DNA from: Panopea generosa
Lineage: Eukaryota; Mollusca; Bivalvia; Adapedonta; Hiatellidae
NCBI GenBank assembly: GCA_029582155.1
Contig: CM055894.1
Location: 34,560,132 to 34,624,131, forward strand
Direction of reading: 5' to 3'
Length of the DNA stretch: 64,000 nucleotides
The first letter of the stretch is position 1. Every line of letters starts with the position of its first letter. The notes under the pieces were generated by a model, which ran no database searches, had not been told where the DNA came from, and was given only the letters and a program-made list of their open reading frames with translations. Made by a program: the position numbers and the translations under genes. Below are positions 23,086-35,938 of the stretch, piece by piece.

Positions 23086-25154
23086 TCTAGCTGTTTTAGC
23101 TACTTCTCTAACAGTTAAGTCTGCTTTAAAACTCAATGCCTACAATAGTGCGATTCGTTGTTCTTCCTTAAAACGGAACAGGTCATATTATGCTAAACAT
23201 GTGAAGTGATGCACATACAATATTTTACTCAATATCCTACTTTCTCGGTATTTAGTACCCTACGTTATACTCAGGCAATTTCTTGGTTTAAATACGTACA
23301 CTTTATAAACTATCGTTTAACAAATTTAAGTACACAATGAAATATTTCTTACATTATATAAAAACAAATTGGACACAATTTATGCAGCAACAAACATTTG
23401 TTACCAAATCATCTCTTACCTGCGAATAATTATTAATATAATCAAAAATAAAAATGGACTGATTTTCACGAACAGATAAATGCGCTATTAATATCACATC
23501 ATTTATTCTAATAAAAGAGGTTATTTTCGGGAGTTTCCCCTTCAAAGGTCAGCGTATCGAATATAGACTATTATACAATTTAATAGTCATTCAAACTATA
23601 TACGTAATAACGTTCCAGTGACACTAAGCAGGTGTTGTTTATTTCAGTACAGTCTAGTCATGATCGTCTTCGATGCTTGCTAATCTAATTCAAATATTAT
23701 CTCTGAATAAAACATTTTCTTGCGCAAATGAACAGTTAAAGTACAAAACGTGCCACTTGTCCTTTAGAACTTCAAACGTCGAAGATGATTAAGATTATGT
23801 ATGGTCTACCAGTATTTACTAACGCGTCCATTTAATTTACGGGTTGGGCGAGTGGAATTTCTCTTAATATATTTCCATGGATACCAGTATCAGTTTAAAA
23901 AAGTTGCATATAACATCTTGTTAATTTTCAACATAAAAAGTAAAGGGATTGATACATCATGTTTACATTCCAAATAACAGCAATCATAGTTTCGTTTTTA
24001 TACATCATTTCGTTTATAACGAAAAGTTCATGAAGTCGCCTTTTTGTAGGATTACAACAACGTGGTCATTACGCTATTCGAATTCTTCGACATTTTTTGT
24101 AATTAAAGGGAAATAACTCATATTTCCTCACCATGATAAATGATACTAGTATTGGCCTCCCGTCGTTATATTCACAAATTGCCTTGCCAAAAATGTCGGA
24201 TTTTCTTACATTTTTTAGAAAATTACCGTGCATAAAAGAATACATTGGTATCAATTTTGAAGTCATCCAGTTGATGGCCAATGTCACTGTTATCAGTGTG
24301 ACACTCAAAAACGTCAGCTCCCTTTGGCTAGTATGAATGAATTTCATCGGATCGACTCAACACATCTTGAAGTGCATTTGTAATGGAAGAGAAATAACTC
24401 GTATTCCCTTTTAAGGTAAAATTCAAATATGATTTGTTTCTCATCGTTATATTATCAAAATCTTTGGCTAAACATATGCTGCATATCTTCGCTCAATAGC
24501 TTAGTTTCTCTTAAAGTTTCTTTGTGAAATTTTGGGGACAGTTATCTTACACGCATAGGTACGTTGGTGTCGATTTTAAGGTAATTCAATTTCAGGTCTA
24601 TATCATCCTTATTAGAAATATAAATTTGTTTCGTTCAATAATTTTGATTTCATTCAGATATATATGTATGGTGGAATTTCGTAGTTAAATTACCTAATGT
24701 ATATCAAACGAAATACTGTGCCAGTCTTGTTTTCAGTCATTCTCCTAAAGTTCAAGATCACTTTTTAAACACAATAACTTGAGTTCCCTATAATGTTTTC
24801 TTGGTGCGATTTCATATGTAAAGCCAATTATTGGTCATTATTTTGAAAACATGCGTTCAAAACGTGGTTGTTAAACGACTTTTTGTTCAGGAAATCTTAA
24901 TTAAAAGTATGTTGATATGACCAGAATATATGGTCAGTCCAGATGAACATGACAATAATATAGTTTAAGCACATTACTTCTTCAAAACGAGTTATCTTCT
25001 TTCCATAAAAGAAAAAACAACCTTCAACAATATACCGACAAACTTGTCTTAAAATACCAGATAAGGAAGGAGCAAAAACAGCCATTTAAGGCAGGTTGTT
25101 GCTTATTGCAGATTATTTTGCTCTGAAAGTATAGTAAGGGAAAATAGCCTATGT
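23086..25154. repeat. Intergenic with mollusc-type dispersed repeat fragments
   Basis: The phrase 'gggaaataactc' or 'gagaaataactc' occurs near 24,108 and 24,389, flanked by paralogous sequence ('aatacattggtatcaatttt' against 'taggtacgttggtgtcgatttt'). This is a diverged direct duplication of a dispersed repeat. No gene is supported. Confidence 0.5.
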
Positions 25155-25926
25155 GGCTGATTAAGACAAGTGGCTGATTAATAGAGATGATCCTTATACA
25201 GGTTTTACTGTTGTTTATATTATGTGCCAGTTTTGTTTTAGGTCATTCTCCTGGCAGATTAAGACAAGTGGCTGCTTAATAGTTTGGATTCTTATACAGG
25301 TTTTACTGCAGTTTATATAATGTGCCAGTCTTGTTTGAGGTCATTCTCCTGGCAGATTAAGACAAGTGGCTGCTTTATAGAGTGGATCTTTATACAGGTT
25401 TTACTGTAGTTTATATTACGTGCCAGTCTTGTTTTAGGTAATTCTCCTGGCAGTTTAAGACAAGTGGCTGCTTAATAGAGTTGATCCTTATACAGGTTTT
25501 ACTGTAGTTTATATTATGTACCAGTCTTGTTTTAAGTCATTCTCCTGGCAGATTAAGACAAGTGGCTGCTTAATAGAGTTGATTCTTATACAGGTTTTAC
25601 TGTAGTTTATATTATGTGCCAGTCTTGTTTTAGGTCATTCTCCTGGCAGATTAAGACAAGTGGCTGCTTAATAGAGTGGATCCTTATACAGGTTTTACTG
25701 TAGTTTATATTATGTGCCAGTCTTGTTTTAGGTCATTCTCCTGGCAGATTAGGACAAGTGGCTGCTTAATAGAATGGATCCTTATACAGGTTTTACTGTA
25801 GTTTAATAGAATGGATCCTTATACAGGTTTTACTGTAGTTTAATAGAGTGGATCCTTATACAGGTTTTACTGTAGTTTAATAGAGATGATCCTTATACAG
25901 GTTTTACTGTAGTTTATATTATGTGC
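25155..25926. repeat. 98-bp tandem array ending in a 37-bp sub-array
   Basis: Seven units of 98 bases start at 25,155, 25,253, 25,351, 25,449, 25,547, 25,645 and 25,743 ('ggcagattaagacaagtggc'). After the last, the period drops to 37 bases (anchors 25,768, 25,805, 25,842, 25,879). There only the 'aatagagtggatccttatac' and 'aggttttactgtagttt' part is repeated, so 61 bases were deleted from the unit before re-amplification. Several units are nearly identical, which suggests recent expansion and likely length polymorphism. Confidence 0.95.
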
Positions 25927-28280
25927 ATTCATTAGATTTTGGAAATTAAAAGAAACATCAGCGTCTAGTTTGGCTAAACATCTCAGCTGGGACTTCAGCT
26001 AAAAATGTCAATTCGTCTTAGTTGTTACTATAACTCATTAGTGCACATTCAATTACCTCACAGAATCAAAGTCATAACACATATTTACTCATTGGTAAAG
26101 GATAAAATGCTAAATCAACACAATATAAATTGTATTTACTTGGACAGATGACGCCATGTGGCCGGTAGCCAGAGCAATATTCGCTCTCGTGTCAGGTCAT
26201 AACAGGTTAGGTTTATTTGATGGTGTATTTATCCAGTTATGGTAAATATCAAATTAATTAGACAGTCATTTTTTATAATTTTATTCACTATATACAATAA
26301 GATTATTTCGAAAAACATGATACATTCTTCATAATATAAGATTCACAGCCTTGACAATTATTCTGATAGTTATATTCACTATATACTATAAACACATTAT
26401 GGTAAGACTTACATCTCAGACATGTCTTTTTTATAGTTTTATACACTATATACAATAAACACATGATACATTATTCATATTGTATGACCCCCATCCCTTT
26501 TCTTTCACATGATAAACATATTCAATGTATGCGGTGTACATGTATTTTAAAATGGTCACACTTCGATTTCAAATAATTAAAGGGATTATATTGGCAAGTA
26601 ACACAAACACGGTGTTAGTCCAGATTTTTTCTGTATGCAGTGTGCACAAAATAATGCTTATGTGTTTACGTATAACATTTATTTACTTGAAAGTTATCAA
26701 ATTAACAGTACTTGAATATTGACCAAAACTTTAATACGTCCCGCAATAAAGTATTGCGCAATGTTTACATTGAACTCCGTAAACTTCCCGAACAAAGCCT
26801 CGAAAACGAGATCGGGAACGAGTCTTCACGATGTTATTCGATGATTGATATGAAACCCGAAAGCAAATGTAAACAAAAACAAAAACGTGGCTTCAGAAAT
26901 TTTGTAATCAAGAGGTTATTCAATTAGACACTTTAGACGCGTATATCTCTAAGTTATAAGTGTATCTTCATGCAGGGCGTGTGTATTAAGGACAGGGAAT
27001 TGAAGGTAATATGCCAATATAATCCCTTTAAATATATCCAATTCTGATTTGTCAGTGAAAGCAAGTTCTTGTTTATCTGTATTTCTGAATTAATCTGAAT
27101 AATATTCTTGTATCAATACTATGATAACCAAATTTTGTCTAATAAATAATTGCAAAATATTAAGAATGCGACCAAAATTGCCGCTTCCAGTTTGGTATGC
27201 TTGTTACCCCAATTTATGAAAACAACTATTTTCGTCTTTTGTACATTAATTTTCCTTTCATTTGTAATGCAAAATGAAAAATAAAATGATGTTAATCTGT
27301 GACTGTAAGCCTATAGCAGTATCACTAACGTTTGCATAATTATCTGGGTACATCACTGCAACGAACTCTTCATTTTCTGATATTTGTATTCCTCTGATAT
27401 AGGCTCCTTTTAATTCATCAATAAAATCATTATTAGATAATGAGAGTAAAATTGTGCAAAATGTTACAATAAACAATTTAGTATATTTACAATCATCAAC
27501 CCTGACACATGTACATACATTTTATACAGCAACAAAGAGCATTAGAAAGTTTCCTCCAACATCATTTCGTTCAAAGTTCAAAGTGGTTTAACGTATCAAA
27601 CGCCTTACAGAAAACCAACGAAGATACAATACAATCTGCAAACTTTTTTTCTATAAAATATAAGATATTATTATCATATGGCCATTAATGTATATCGTCA
27701 TTTGCTTGCAGATCATCTAACTCCTCGTGCACACTGTCATTATATAAAAGGGATTTTAAATGGTCATAAAAACGATTAATATTGATATCATACCTTCATT
27801 TTGACTTATATCTAAACTTTTTAACATTTTTTCAAAATATATTATTGTCACCTCGTGAACCAATCAAACATTGTCTAATTTGTATTTGATAATCAAGTGT
27901 TTTTTTTTTCAGACATTGTTAAACATGATTCTGGTTTCTTTGTAGTTAATTAGGTTTTCGCCTGTGCTGTTATTCCTGTAAATACGTAATGCTCTGTGTT
28001 TTTTTCTTCTTAAGAAGGCCGCACTGTTCATTCCATCAGGGCGGTTGAACCGTTCCGTTGCGATGACTAGTCCGAACTTCAACACATTTAGCGGATTTGT
28101 GGTACAAATCATCAAACATTTCAACACTGCTATCTATATCCAATTCAATCTTATCACATATATTATTTCTAATATCAACTAACAAAGCATGAACATTTGA
28201 AGAAAAACCCTCCTGTTTCTCCTGACTCCATTTAAATTTCTAGCAGTTTTATCAGCTTAATATTCATCATTATGATAATA
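25927..28280. other. AT-rich intergenic DNA
   Basis: Repeated 'actatatacaataa' phrases near 26,285, 26,370 and 26,440 form a short degenerate repeat. Minus-strand frames at 27,258-27,476 and 27,909-28,127 and a plus-strand frame at 26,712-26,927 have no supporting splice sites or recognised domains. Confidence 0.4.
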
Positions 28281-28660
28281 TCATTCTGCTTTAACAGGGA
28301 ATGTTAATGTACATTGATATGGAAAATGTACACACTCTGATTTATCGCCCATTTCAAAGCAAGTAATAAGAGGGAGCAGTTTACTTGAACCAATGAAACA
28401 ATCTACAATATTAGACAAGTTATTTGCCGTGCATGTAGTTTCTCCATGCAAATCATTTTGTGATGTGATAACAGTCAGACCTATGTGGGCGGTCACCTCT
28501 ATTAAGCAACCACCTGTCTTAAGCAGCCACATTTACTATTTCCCGTTCCTATGTTTTCATGGCAAATAAATCTACATTAAGCAACAACATGTCTGAATAG
28601 GTCACTTTTGCTAATTCCCTTGACTGGCTGCTTAAGACAGGTTTTACTGTATGTCAATAC
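28281..28660. repeat. Dispersed repeat related to the 98-bp array unit
   Basis: Near the right end 'ggctgcttaagacaggtttt' is followed by 'actgta', and around 28,500 the inverted 'cacctgtcttaagcagccac' occurs. Both resemble the 'ggctgcttaatagag..' and 'caggttttactgta' parts of the array at 25.15-25.93 kb. This looks like a dispersed copy of the parent repeat from which the array was amplified. Confidence 0.6.
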
Positions 28661-31452
28661 GAATTGATGATTTAGGCATAGCAACTTTGATCGAAAATCT
28701 GGCTTATTATGAACGATTTTTAATAACAACAAACATATATGCTATTGATAAATACAAGCCATATATGCCTTGATTATGACAACGGCAGTGCATTATCGTC
28801 ATACCAGCGATATAATTCTCATACGAAGCAATTAAAATAAATCATTTTTGTTTGCACAATTCTAAACATTTTTCTAAAATACATATACGAATATAAGAAT
28901 TGAAACAAACATTAATCAATTTAGAACATTTTCAAGTCAAACAATAAATTGGTTAATCTCTCAAAGTAAACAAGATGAAATGTGTTCACTCATAAGATAG
29001 TAAAAATAATAACAGAAGTTAGTGCAACATTTCTATTTTAAAGCAATTTCGAATGAATGAATGAAAATTATGTTCACAAATGAACAAAGACATGTCACAT
29101 GTTATAGGTTATTCGACGCCAACAGAAAGGAAGAGTCAAGGTTCACACTATATGTACAAAAACAACAAATTAACATACAGATTAAAAAAAATACATCCAC
29201 AAAAGAATATGCAGAATAAACTGCAGAGTTTCAGCAATTATATCGTATTATTCAATTTGTCGCAACTTACGACATGCATGATCCACAGTGATCCTATTCT
29301 TGCCATCACTCATATAGCTCCCTAGAACCACACAAGGGTTGATAACTTAACCACAATAATGAACATGACAAAAAGTGTTAAAATGAACATGACACCAATT
29401 TGAAGGATACCTACCTCGCTGCAGAGATCGACAGTGATTGCATTCTTAGCCGGAACCACACGGGCTAAGCAATTTTGAGCATTTCTTTTAAGGATGATTA
29501 TTACAATACTAACACCATACTGATATTGGTTTATTAACGAATACAGCTTTTATTCAATTTCTTTCCAAACGATTTTAAAAGACGTTTAAAAATGTGATTA
29601 TTCGTAGCGTATGTCTAGGTAAAGACATTTTGTTTTGTCACCATATTTTTAAGGTTATGTACAAATGTAACCGAGATTTAAAATTTTATTTTAAAAAGTT
29701 CATTTCTTCATATATGTGTGAAATTTTGGGCGTTAAACACATATTTAAGGATGTTGGCTTGTCAAAAAGAAAGCAATAAGTATTTTTTTAATTTTGTTTA
29801 AATGATATTTATTATTATCTAAGATGAAATTGGTCACGAAAAAAGTATGTTGCCGTACTCATTTTTGTTCTATTTCATTTTTAAGATGATTTAAATCTAA
29901 TATTTTGTAAATTTTGATAAAAATTAGGTCATTGGGATTTCATCGTATTATACATGAAAACGAACTTAAAATAAGCATCATATAAACAATAAATAACAAA
30001 TATTTTAATATTTCACAGAACGCACTGAAAACTATGTTTTTTTCTTATATATATTTGGTTTAAAGAAATGACCAACTATATCCCACCCACTGTTTTATAT
30101 GTTTTTTAAAATATATGTTCGGATAATAAGACCTTATTTAGATTTTAGTTTCCTTTGGTCCAATGTAAGCACTTTCAGAAAACCTTAAGCTGTCGTGGAT
30201 TTTAAAGAAATGTTTATCAAATAACCTTTAACAGTGCATATTTTGGGGTTATCAAAAATGTTTATATTTGATAATATCAGTAAATACTGAATATTATGTT
30301 TTAGTTGAAAGTTAGTCTAATACATACTATCATACACTTGTACAACTATTTTGAAATAACGGAACAAGATTTTAAATTATGAAAAAATATCTATTCAACC
30401 TAAAGTAACCCCTCACCACTATTTTTCTTGGTATGAAAAATATGCCAAAAGTTGTTAAAAAAAATATCAAAAAGAAAATTTTTTCGAAAAATGGACACAA
30501 TGGTAGCTTAAATATGTCAATGTATTCATACCCACAAAACTGCAACAAAGACAATGATTTCTTAAAAGAAACACAATTTTAATTTAACGTAAAAAAATCA
30601 TACACATGAAAATCTGGACATTTCAGAACCAATATCCTTAAAATGTAGAATAATGTTCGTGATGGAGGCCATCATCGAGGAGCTTTCACTTGGCTATGTT
30701 GAATGGGAGCAAAAATCCATCATGAGTTCATCCATGTGGATAGAAAAAATATCACCCTCTGGGTCAAAATTACATGCAGGAAACTCGGTAGTGCTCATCC
30801 CTGCTTTTAAGTTTGACCCCTCGGTGAGATTTTTCTTAACATCTCTATTGGACGATTAAATTGCTGAAATGAAACTGAATTATTTACACAGCGTGTACTA
30901 TAATGCAAAAGACCTGTTTTGAAAATTATAAATACTTTATTTTATTCTGTTTTAAAATCCAAATGAGAGTTTACATATCGACGACCAGACAAGATTTTTT
31001 AACTTTTGGGAAAAAGAAGAACTAACAGGGATCTAGATTCGGGGAGTCAAACAATCTTGTCTAGTCAGTGTCAAAGGGGTTTACCCAAGACTGTCTACTG
31101 CAATACATTTCAAAGTTAATTCAAAGGCTGAAGTTATGTATTTTCAACACGTGTAATACTTTGAAGGGATGTAAACTTCGTTTAATAATTCCTCTCGGTT
31201 CTTTGTAAGATAATACATAATACACATTACATATCGAACAACCTTCGTATAGCTCTGACACAATAACCTATGTTGTTTCTTATCTTTTCTGTTAAGGCAT
31301 ATTTTTAATGGACTGGTCATACAAAATGTGTACAGCATAAACATGTGCCCATTGTGGCTGGCCTTTTCTTTAGGGGTGATGCTATGATAAACATACACTT
31401 TACATCATATCCTCCTCTGGATGTTCATAAACATTACACAAATTCATGTCTC
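28661..31452. other. AT-rich intergenic DNA
   Basis: No supported exon. A short diverged duplication links about 29,285-29,335 and 29,430-29,465 ('cagtgat..cattcttagcc..ggaaccacac' type). Open frames at 29,080-29,325 and 30,653-30,859 have no homology I recognise. Confidence 0.4.
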
Positions 31453-31870
31453 CTTACTCAGTTGAACTTTGTTCTTTGTTCTATATAAAATAATGCCTAG
31501 AAATTACACAGTAGAAAGATATTTCATGTAGTAAGTTTTTTTCCCATAACAGGAATGTATCCGCATATAAAATGCAGAATAACTGGTAGGTTGACCAGCT
31601 TGTTATTTTTAAAGATAGCGCAATGACACACCTCATTTTTTTAAAAACAAAGAAGTCCTCAAATGCTTATAATTCCATCAATCTGTTAAAATCTTATAAC
31701 AGTCACTTTTTAACACCACTGATGGCTTATTGCAGTACATACTATGCCAGCAAGATATCACAGCATTTATGAACTATTTTGAAAATATTTCAAACCATGT
31801 TTCGCAGGACTTTAAGCGCAATTATCATTGCTGTGGTTAAACGGGACGCAACTATGTAGTGAGACGTTAA
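31453..31870 (-). mobile_element. MITE family copy 3 (inverted)
   Basis: The right end 'ctatgtagtgagacgttaa' is the inverse of the family terminus TAACGTCTCACTACACAG. The interior aligns along its length with the copy at 34,216-34,678 ('gcatttgaggacttcttt', 'caacctaccagttatt' and 'tagaacaaagaac' in both when read on the same strand). The left terminus is shortened ('ccttactcagttga'). Confidence 0.8.
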
Positions 31871-32272
31871 GTAAGCCTTCTCTACTTCATTTAATGACAA
31901 AAATAAAGACCATCAGTATTCACATGAGCGCCTGTATCTTGATTAAGAAGGTGACAAAAATACGACTTCCTTTTATTGAAAATACCTGTTTTTTCTTTCA
32001 CGGTAAAATCATCATGATCAACAATTTCGATTTGAATGTCATTTTTCTATTATCTCTTAACTAACCTGACCAATAATTTTTAAAAGTTCTTAAGAGTTAC
32101 TTTACATATTATTTACAATGTCTTTTTGCATTTTAAACCAGTATCTCTGATTACTTTTTTTCTACAATTTCATCAAATCATGTTTATATTTGTTCAACAA
32201 TGTCGATGAAGGAATACATTCTCAATATCATCTGTTTGTTTCCGAGTTTTCGTGTTGATCTATCTTGGTATC
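31871..32272. other. 3' flank of the kinase-RNase gene
   Basis: AT-rich, with no coding exon. An open frame at 31,828-32,064 is not supported. Confidence 0.4.
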
Positions 32273-33515
32273 TCACAATATTTCATAGACATGTATCAAT
32301 AACTTTGGACAAAAGTTCATCCAGAAATCGGCGTGGCCATCTGGATAACTGCCCAATTCAGATTGGACATCTGGTGGGAAGTCTCTAAAGTGGTTAGTAA
32401 TATTTCTGATTGCTCGCAATAGGTACCTTACACTAGATCCTTTTCCGTCATACTGTTTTCTACCGATTACATTTTTCTCTTTAAGATAGGATCTTAATGA
32501 GCTCGGCAGATTTCGCATCCAATTTCCATTTGGTAACACAAACGCATTTTTCTAAGATGCTGTACTTTGTTGAATCTTCCCTAACCATGGCTTCAAATGT
32601 ATCGCTCTTATCCACAAAGAAATCTAATATTTCTTTCGAATTCCATAGCGCTGGATGTTCAAATACTTCTTTAGAAGGTGGCCTCTCTTCGTCTTTGTTT
32701 GTTAGCATCTTCTCCAATAGCTGACGAAGTAGGTCGTTTTTGTTTTCTAGAAGATCTAAGTCTGGTGGATTTCCTTGCGCAATGTTCTGTTGACTTCCCA
32801 TCTGATTGCCGTAAGGGTGCTTTCCTAATGTGGTTGCGTAATAAAACAATAAACCCAATGAAAATATATCCATTTTTTTAGTCAGATATTTTTTGAATTC
32901 TGAATTACTTTCTAATTTACAATTGACATCCCATGCCTCTGGAGCGATGTAGCCGATCGTTCCTAAAGCCACAGTAACTGAGAAGAGGCTATCTGATGTG
33001 ACTTCAGCGGACCCAAAATCTCCTAAAACAACCTTTGATATCTGCATTCCGTCATGAACAATGAATATGTTTTCAGGATTTAAATCACGATGTACGATTC
33101 CGTGCTCATGGAGAAAGTTATGTCCATTGACCATACAACGGTTCGCTTCAATCGGTTTCAATAATTTTCTAAAATCAGTATATGGTAATTCATTTTTGAC
33201 ATAGTCGCATAATGTACCTTGGCAAAATTCAAACCCTATGAATAGCTTATTAACTTGAACATGAGAACCATAGTACCCGACAATATTCACATTTCGATGT
33301 GGTTCAACATTTTCCTTCATTTCTACTTCTTTATACAGTTTCTGAAATTGCCTTTGCCTGTCGGTTGCGTCAGTACCATCAATGCAATCAATGCATTTAA
33401 CAGCTATTTTCATTCCCTCAAACCTCCCCTCATAAACTTGCGAAGTAGATCCATGTCCAAGTATTCTATTTGTATAGTAGTGCATGCTGGAACCTACTTG
33501 TCGTATAGAAGTACT
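32273..33515 (-). pseudogene. Kinase + KEN endoribonuclease exon (IRE1/RNase L architecture), one-base frameshift
   Basis: The exon follows a consensus acceptor ('ttattttcag', phase 0, boundary 33,515) and ends at a stop at 32,273. Counting from its first codon, the kinase shows a glycine loop (GHGSTSQVYEG, about 20-30), ATP lysine (AVK, 40), helix-C Glu (about 63), HRDLNPEN (142-149), DFG (166-168) and APE (191-193). The catalytic-loop lysine of HRDLKPEN is Asn. The KEN domain follows directly, but in the next frame. It has the expected catalytic set: Tyr in KQYDGKG and Arg, Asn and His in RAIRNITNHFRD, the positions of human IRE1 Y892, R905, N906 and H910. Known: IRE1 splices XBP1 mRNA and degrades RNA; RNase L cleaves viral and cellular RNA. 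No luminal, transmembrane or ankyrin segment is seen; upstream exons were not found. The exon length (1243) is one more than a multiple of three. The shift maps to a 5-A run near 32,546-32,550: one A fewer restores the frame. Decay or assembly error are both possible. Confidence 0.85.
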
Positions 33516-34215
33516 CTGAAAATAATGAGGGAACTTGATTAGATACACATTAACTTTTATAAATCATAGGAATATGTTCAGTTAGCAATAGTTTTGCAAG
33601 ATGAAATAATCTTAATAAAACATATATTTTTTAATTAAATTTATGTTGTTTAGAAACTGGTTACGATGAATTAAACCTCACTGGGATCGATACAGAAAAG
33701 CGATGGCCTGATCGAGTTAGAATTCCCCATTTACATTAACATATATATTAGTGTCTTTTACAAATTATACTCTGACAGGTTTAACATATAAGGTAAATCA
33801 TAGCAGCTTTGGCCATCCGAATTAAGTCAACTTTTGATAATCACTTCGTATTTATGCTTGACATATAATCACCCAGGGAAGTAGCATGTATATAGGAACA
33901 TATAGGAACTTCGCTTTTTTACATATTTTCTTCTAAATTCGGCAACTTCTGTATGACTACTATTTTGTAGACACACTATCGTTAAAATAAATAGTGGTAC
34001 TTCATCGCTTCTTAATACACTTATATACACTTTGTCTATAGGAGTTTATTTCTTCTTCTAAATTTAAATCGGTATTTTGCTGATATAATACATGATCATT
34101 CGATCATATTTATTATTTGTGTAGGATCAGTTGAACTATCATGGACTGATTGAAAGTTGTCTTCAATCGATTAAGCGTTGTTGATCGAACTAACAGTTGT
34201 TTATAGATTGCAATA
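33516..34215. other. Upstream flank or intron of the kinase-RNase gene
   Basis: AT-rich; I see no further exon of the kinase gene (no luminal, ankyrin or other sensor domain). Confidence 0.4.
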
Positions 34216-34678
34216 TAACGTCTCACTACACAGCTATGCACCTTTTTCCACACGGTAACATGATTCTTACGCTTCAAATAGGCCTATGTAATTTGGTTAT
34301 GAAATATTTTCAGATTGGTTCATAGTGGTTGTGATTTCTTGCTACAGATGAGTAGAGCAAATTTTAGCATAACACATACTGCAATAAGACACCACTGGTG
34401 TTAAAAAATGACTTTTATAGCATTTCAACATATGCATGTATTTACGAGCATTTGAGGACTTCTTTTTTCAAAAATCAGGGTGTCTGCACCCTCTTTAAAA
34501 AAAACAACGTGACCAACCTACCAGTTATTGTGAATTTTTACCTGGGTACACATTCCCGCTATGAAGAAAAAGTACTTTAAAAAAAATTCTATGTGAAAAT
34601 TCATTTTTTACCATTGAAATCCTAGAACGTATCTTGTATAGAACAAAGAAAACAATCAAACTGTGTAGTGAGACCTTA
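34216..34678 (+). mobile_element. MITE family copy 1, 463 bp, with 18-bp terminal inverted repeats
   Basis: It starts TAACGTCTCACTACACAG and ends CTGTGTAGTGAGACCTTA; these are inverted repeats with one mismatch. It has no coding capacity. The interior carries a short A run after 'gcaccctctttaaaa'. The terminal TA next to the inverted repeats would fit a TA target duplication, but this is not certain. Confidence 0.85.
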
Positions 34679-35938
34679 AGAAAAATATGATCAAACGCTT
34701 GAAAAAGCGCCACAATGACAATGATCTTTTTTTTTCTGTCAGAATATTCTCAAATGCAGTACATTTAGTGAATTTGGGTGTTTAACGGTGTCATTTCATG
34801 AGAAATCAGTGGATTTTGACAAATATTTGACAATATTGTGGCCTTATATTGATGAAAATATAAGTAGAAAAAAATGGATTTGTATCAATCAGTTGTTTTG
34901 CTTTTCAAGCAGGGATGCTGTGAAAAGAAGTCCACATTTGTGTATGACAATAGGCACTAGTAACTCAATTTATTGTTTACCAACTTAGCAATGTTTATGG
35001 TATTGACAAGTTGTCAGATGTTTCCAGGAAGACTCATGGCAATCACTGTTTATGTTTTCAGTTATAACTTTCAAGCATAGAATCCCCTTCTGTCTTTGTG
35101 GAAAGGCTACATTGCATGATCAAACCTTGTTAGCATGTTTATACCATGTAAAATGTCCAGATTGCTTATTACAGACATTTTTTTAACAACACTTCAAGCA
35201 TATTTTTTATATTGACCATGTTAGAAATGTACCCCACCCACTTCATTTATATAGAATCAACAAATCTCAAGTGAGAAAAATAAACACGTCTGAGTAACCG
35301 ATAACACTTGTTGTCGCGACATGTTACTTGTCATTTTATTTTGTAACATTGTCGAATATGTTGGAGAATCGTACACTTTTGTATTTTCTGGTATCTTATT
35401 TTAGTTTCTTAAAAAAGTTATTGCCTTGAAATTTTTACGGTTACTCCACCATTTTAGCGATTGATTATACGCGATATCACTAAAATGACTATTAAGCAAA
35501 TAAATGTTTGTTTGTACAAAGACAACACCTAGTCTATATTGAAACTGGCAATTGATTTAATTGTAATATTTAAATAGCAATTTCCATAAAAGGACACGTT
35601 TAAAACACTGAATTTATTATGAAATAAAGCATAGTACACTAAAATATTACACAATTTAGACTATTTACACACTCTTACACAATAGAGAGGCATTTTAAAG
35701 GAAAACCATCCAGCAACTGAAATCTTACAACTCATGAGCTATGGAAATGTAATGGGACAAAATTTCACCTTTTAGTGTTGAAAAGTTGCCTCTTTTGCTA
35801 AAAATATAAAGTTTGTCTGAAGCCATCAGTCCTTAAAATCTTCATAGATCAATTTTTAAAATAACTTTTTGTTGAGATAATTATCTAAAGTTGAAGGGAG
35901 TCTAATTTTGCCGATAAAGTGGCACACGCTATCTTCCT
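34679..35938. other. Spacer between two MITE copies
   Basis: AT-rich, with no supported gene. A frame at 34,788-34,988 is not supported by splice sites or homology. Confidence 0.4.

Noticed and set aside
25155-25926. CRISPR-like array
   Set aside because: Whole 98-bp units are similar throughout with no unique spacers; it is an ordinary tandem repeat in a eukaryotic genome.
26712-26927. 71-codon plus-strand frame
   Set aside because: Plausible composition, but no acceptor or promoter context and no homology recognised.
27909-28127. Minus-strand frame containing ERFNRPDGMNSAAFLRRKKH
   Set aside because: It faintly recalls the Pro-Glu-x-x-Asn-Ala...LRR pattern of AP-2 transcription factors, but the match is too weak, with no splice sites or further domain.
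28281-28532. 83-codon minus-strand frame
   Set aside because: Its start lies in a dispersed repeat related to the 98-bp array; no independent coding evidence.
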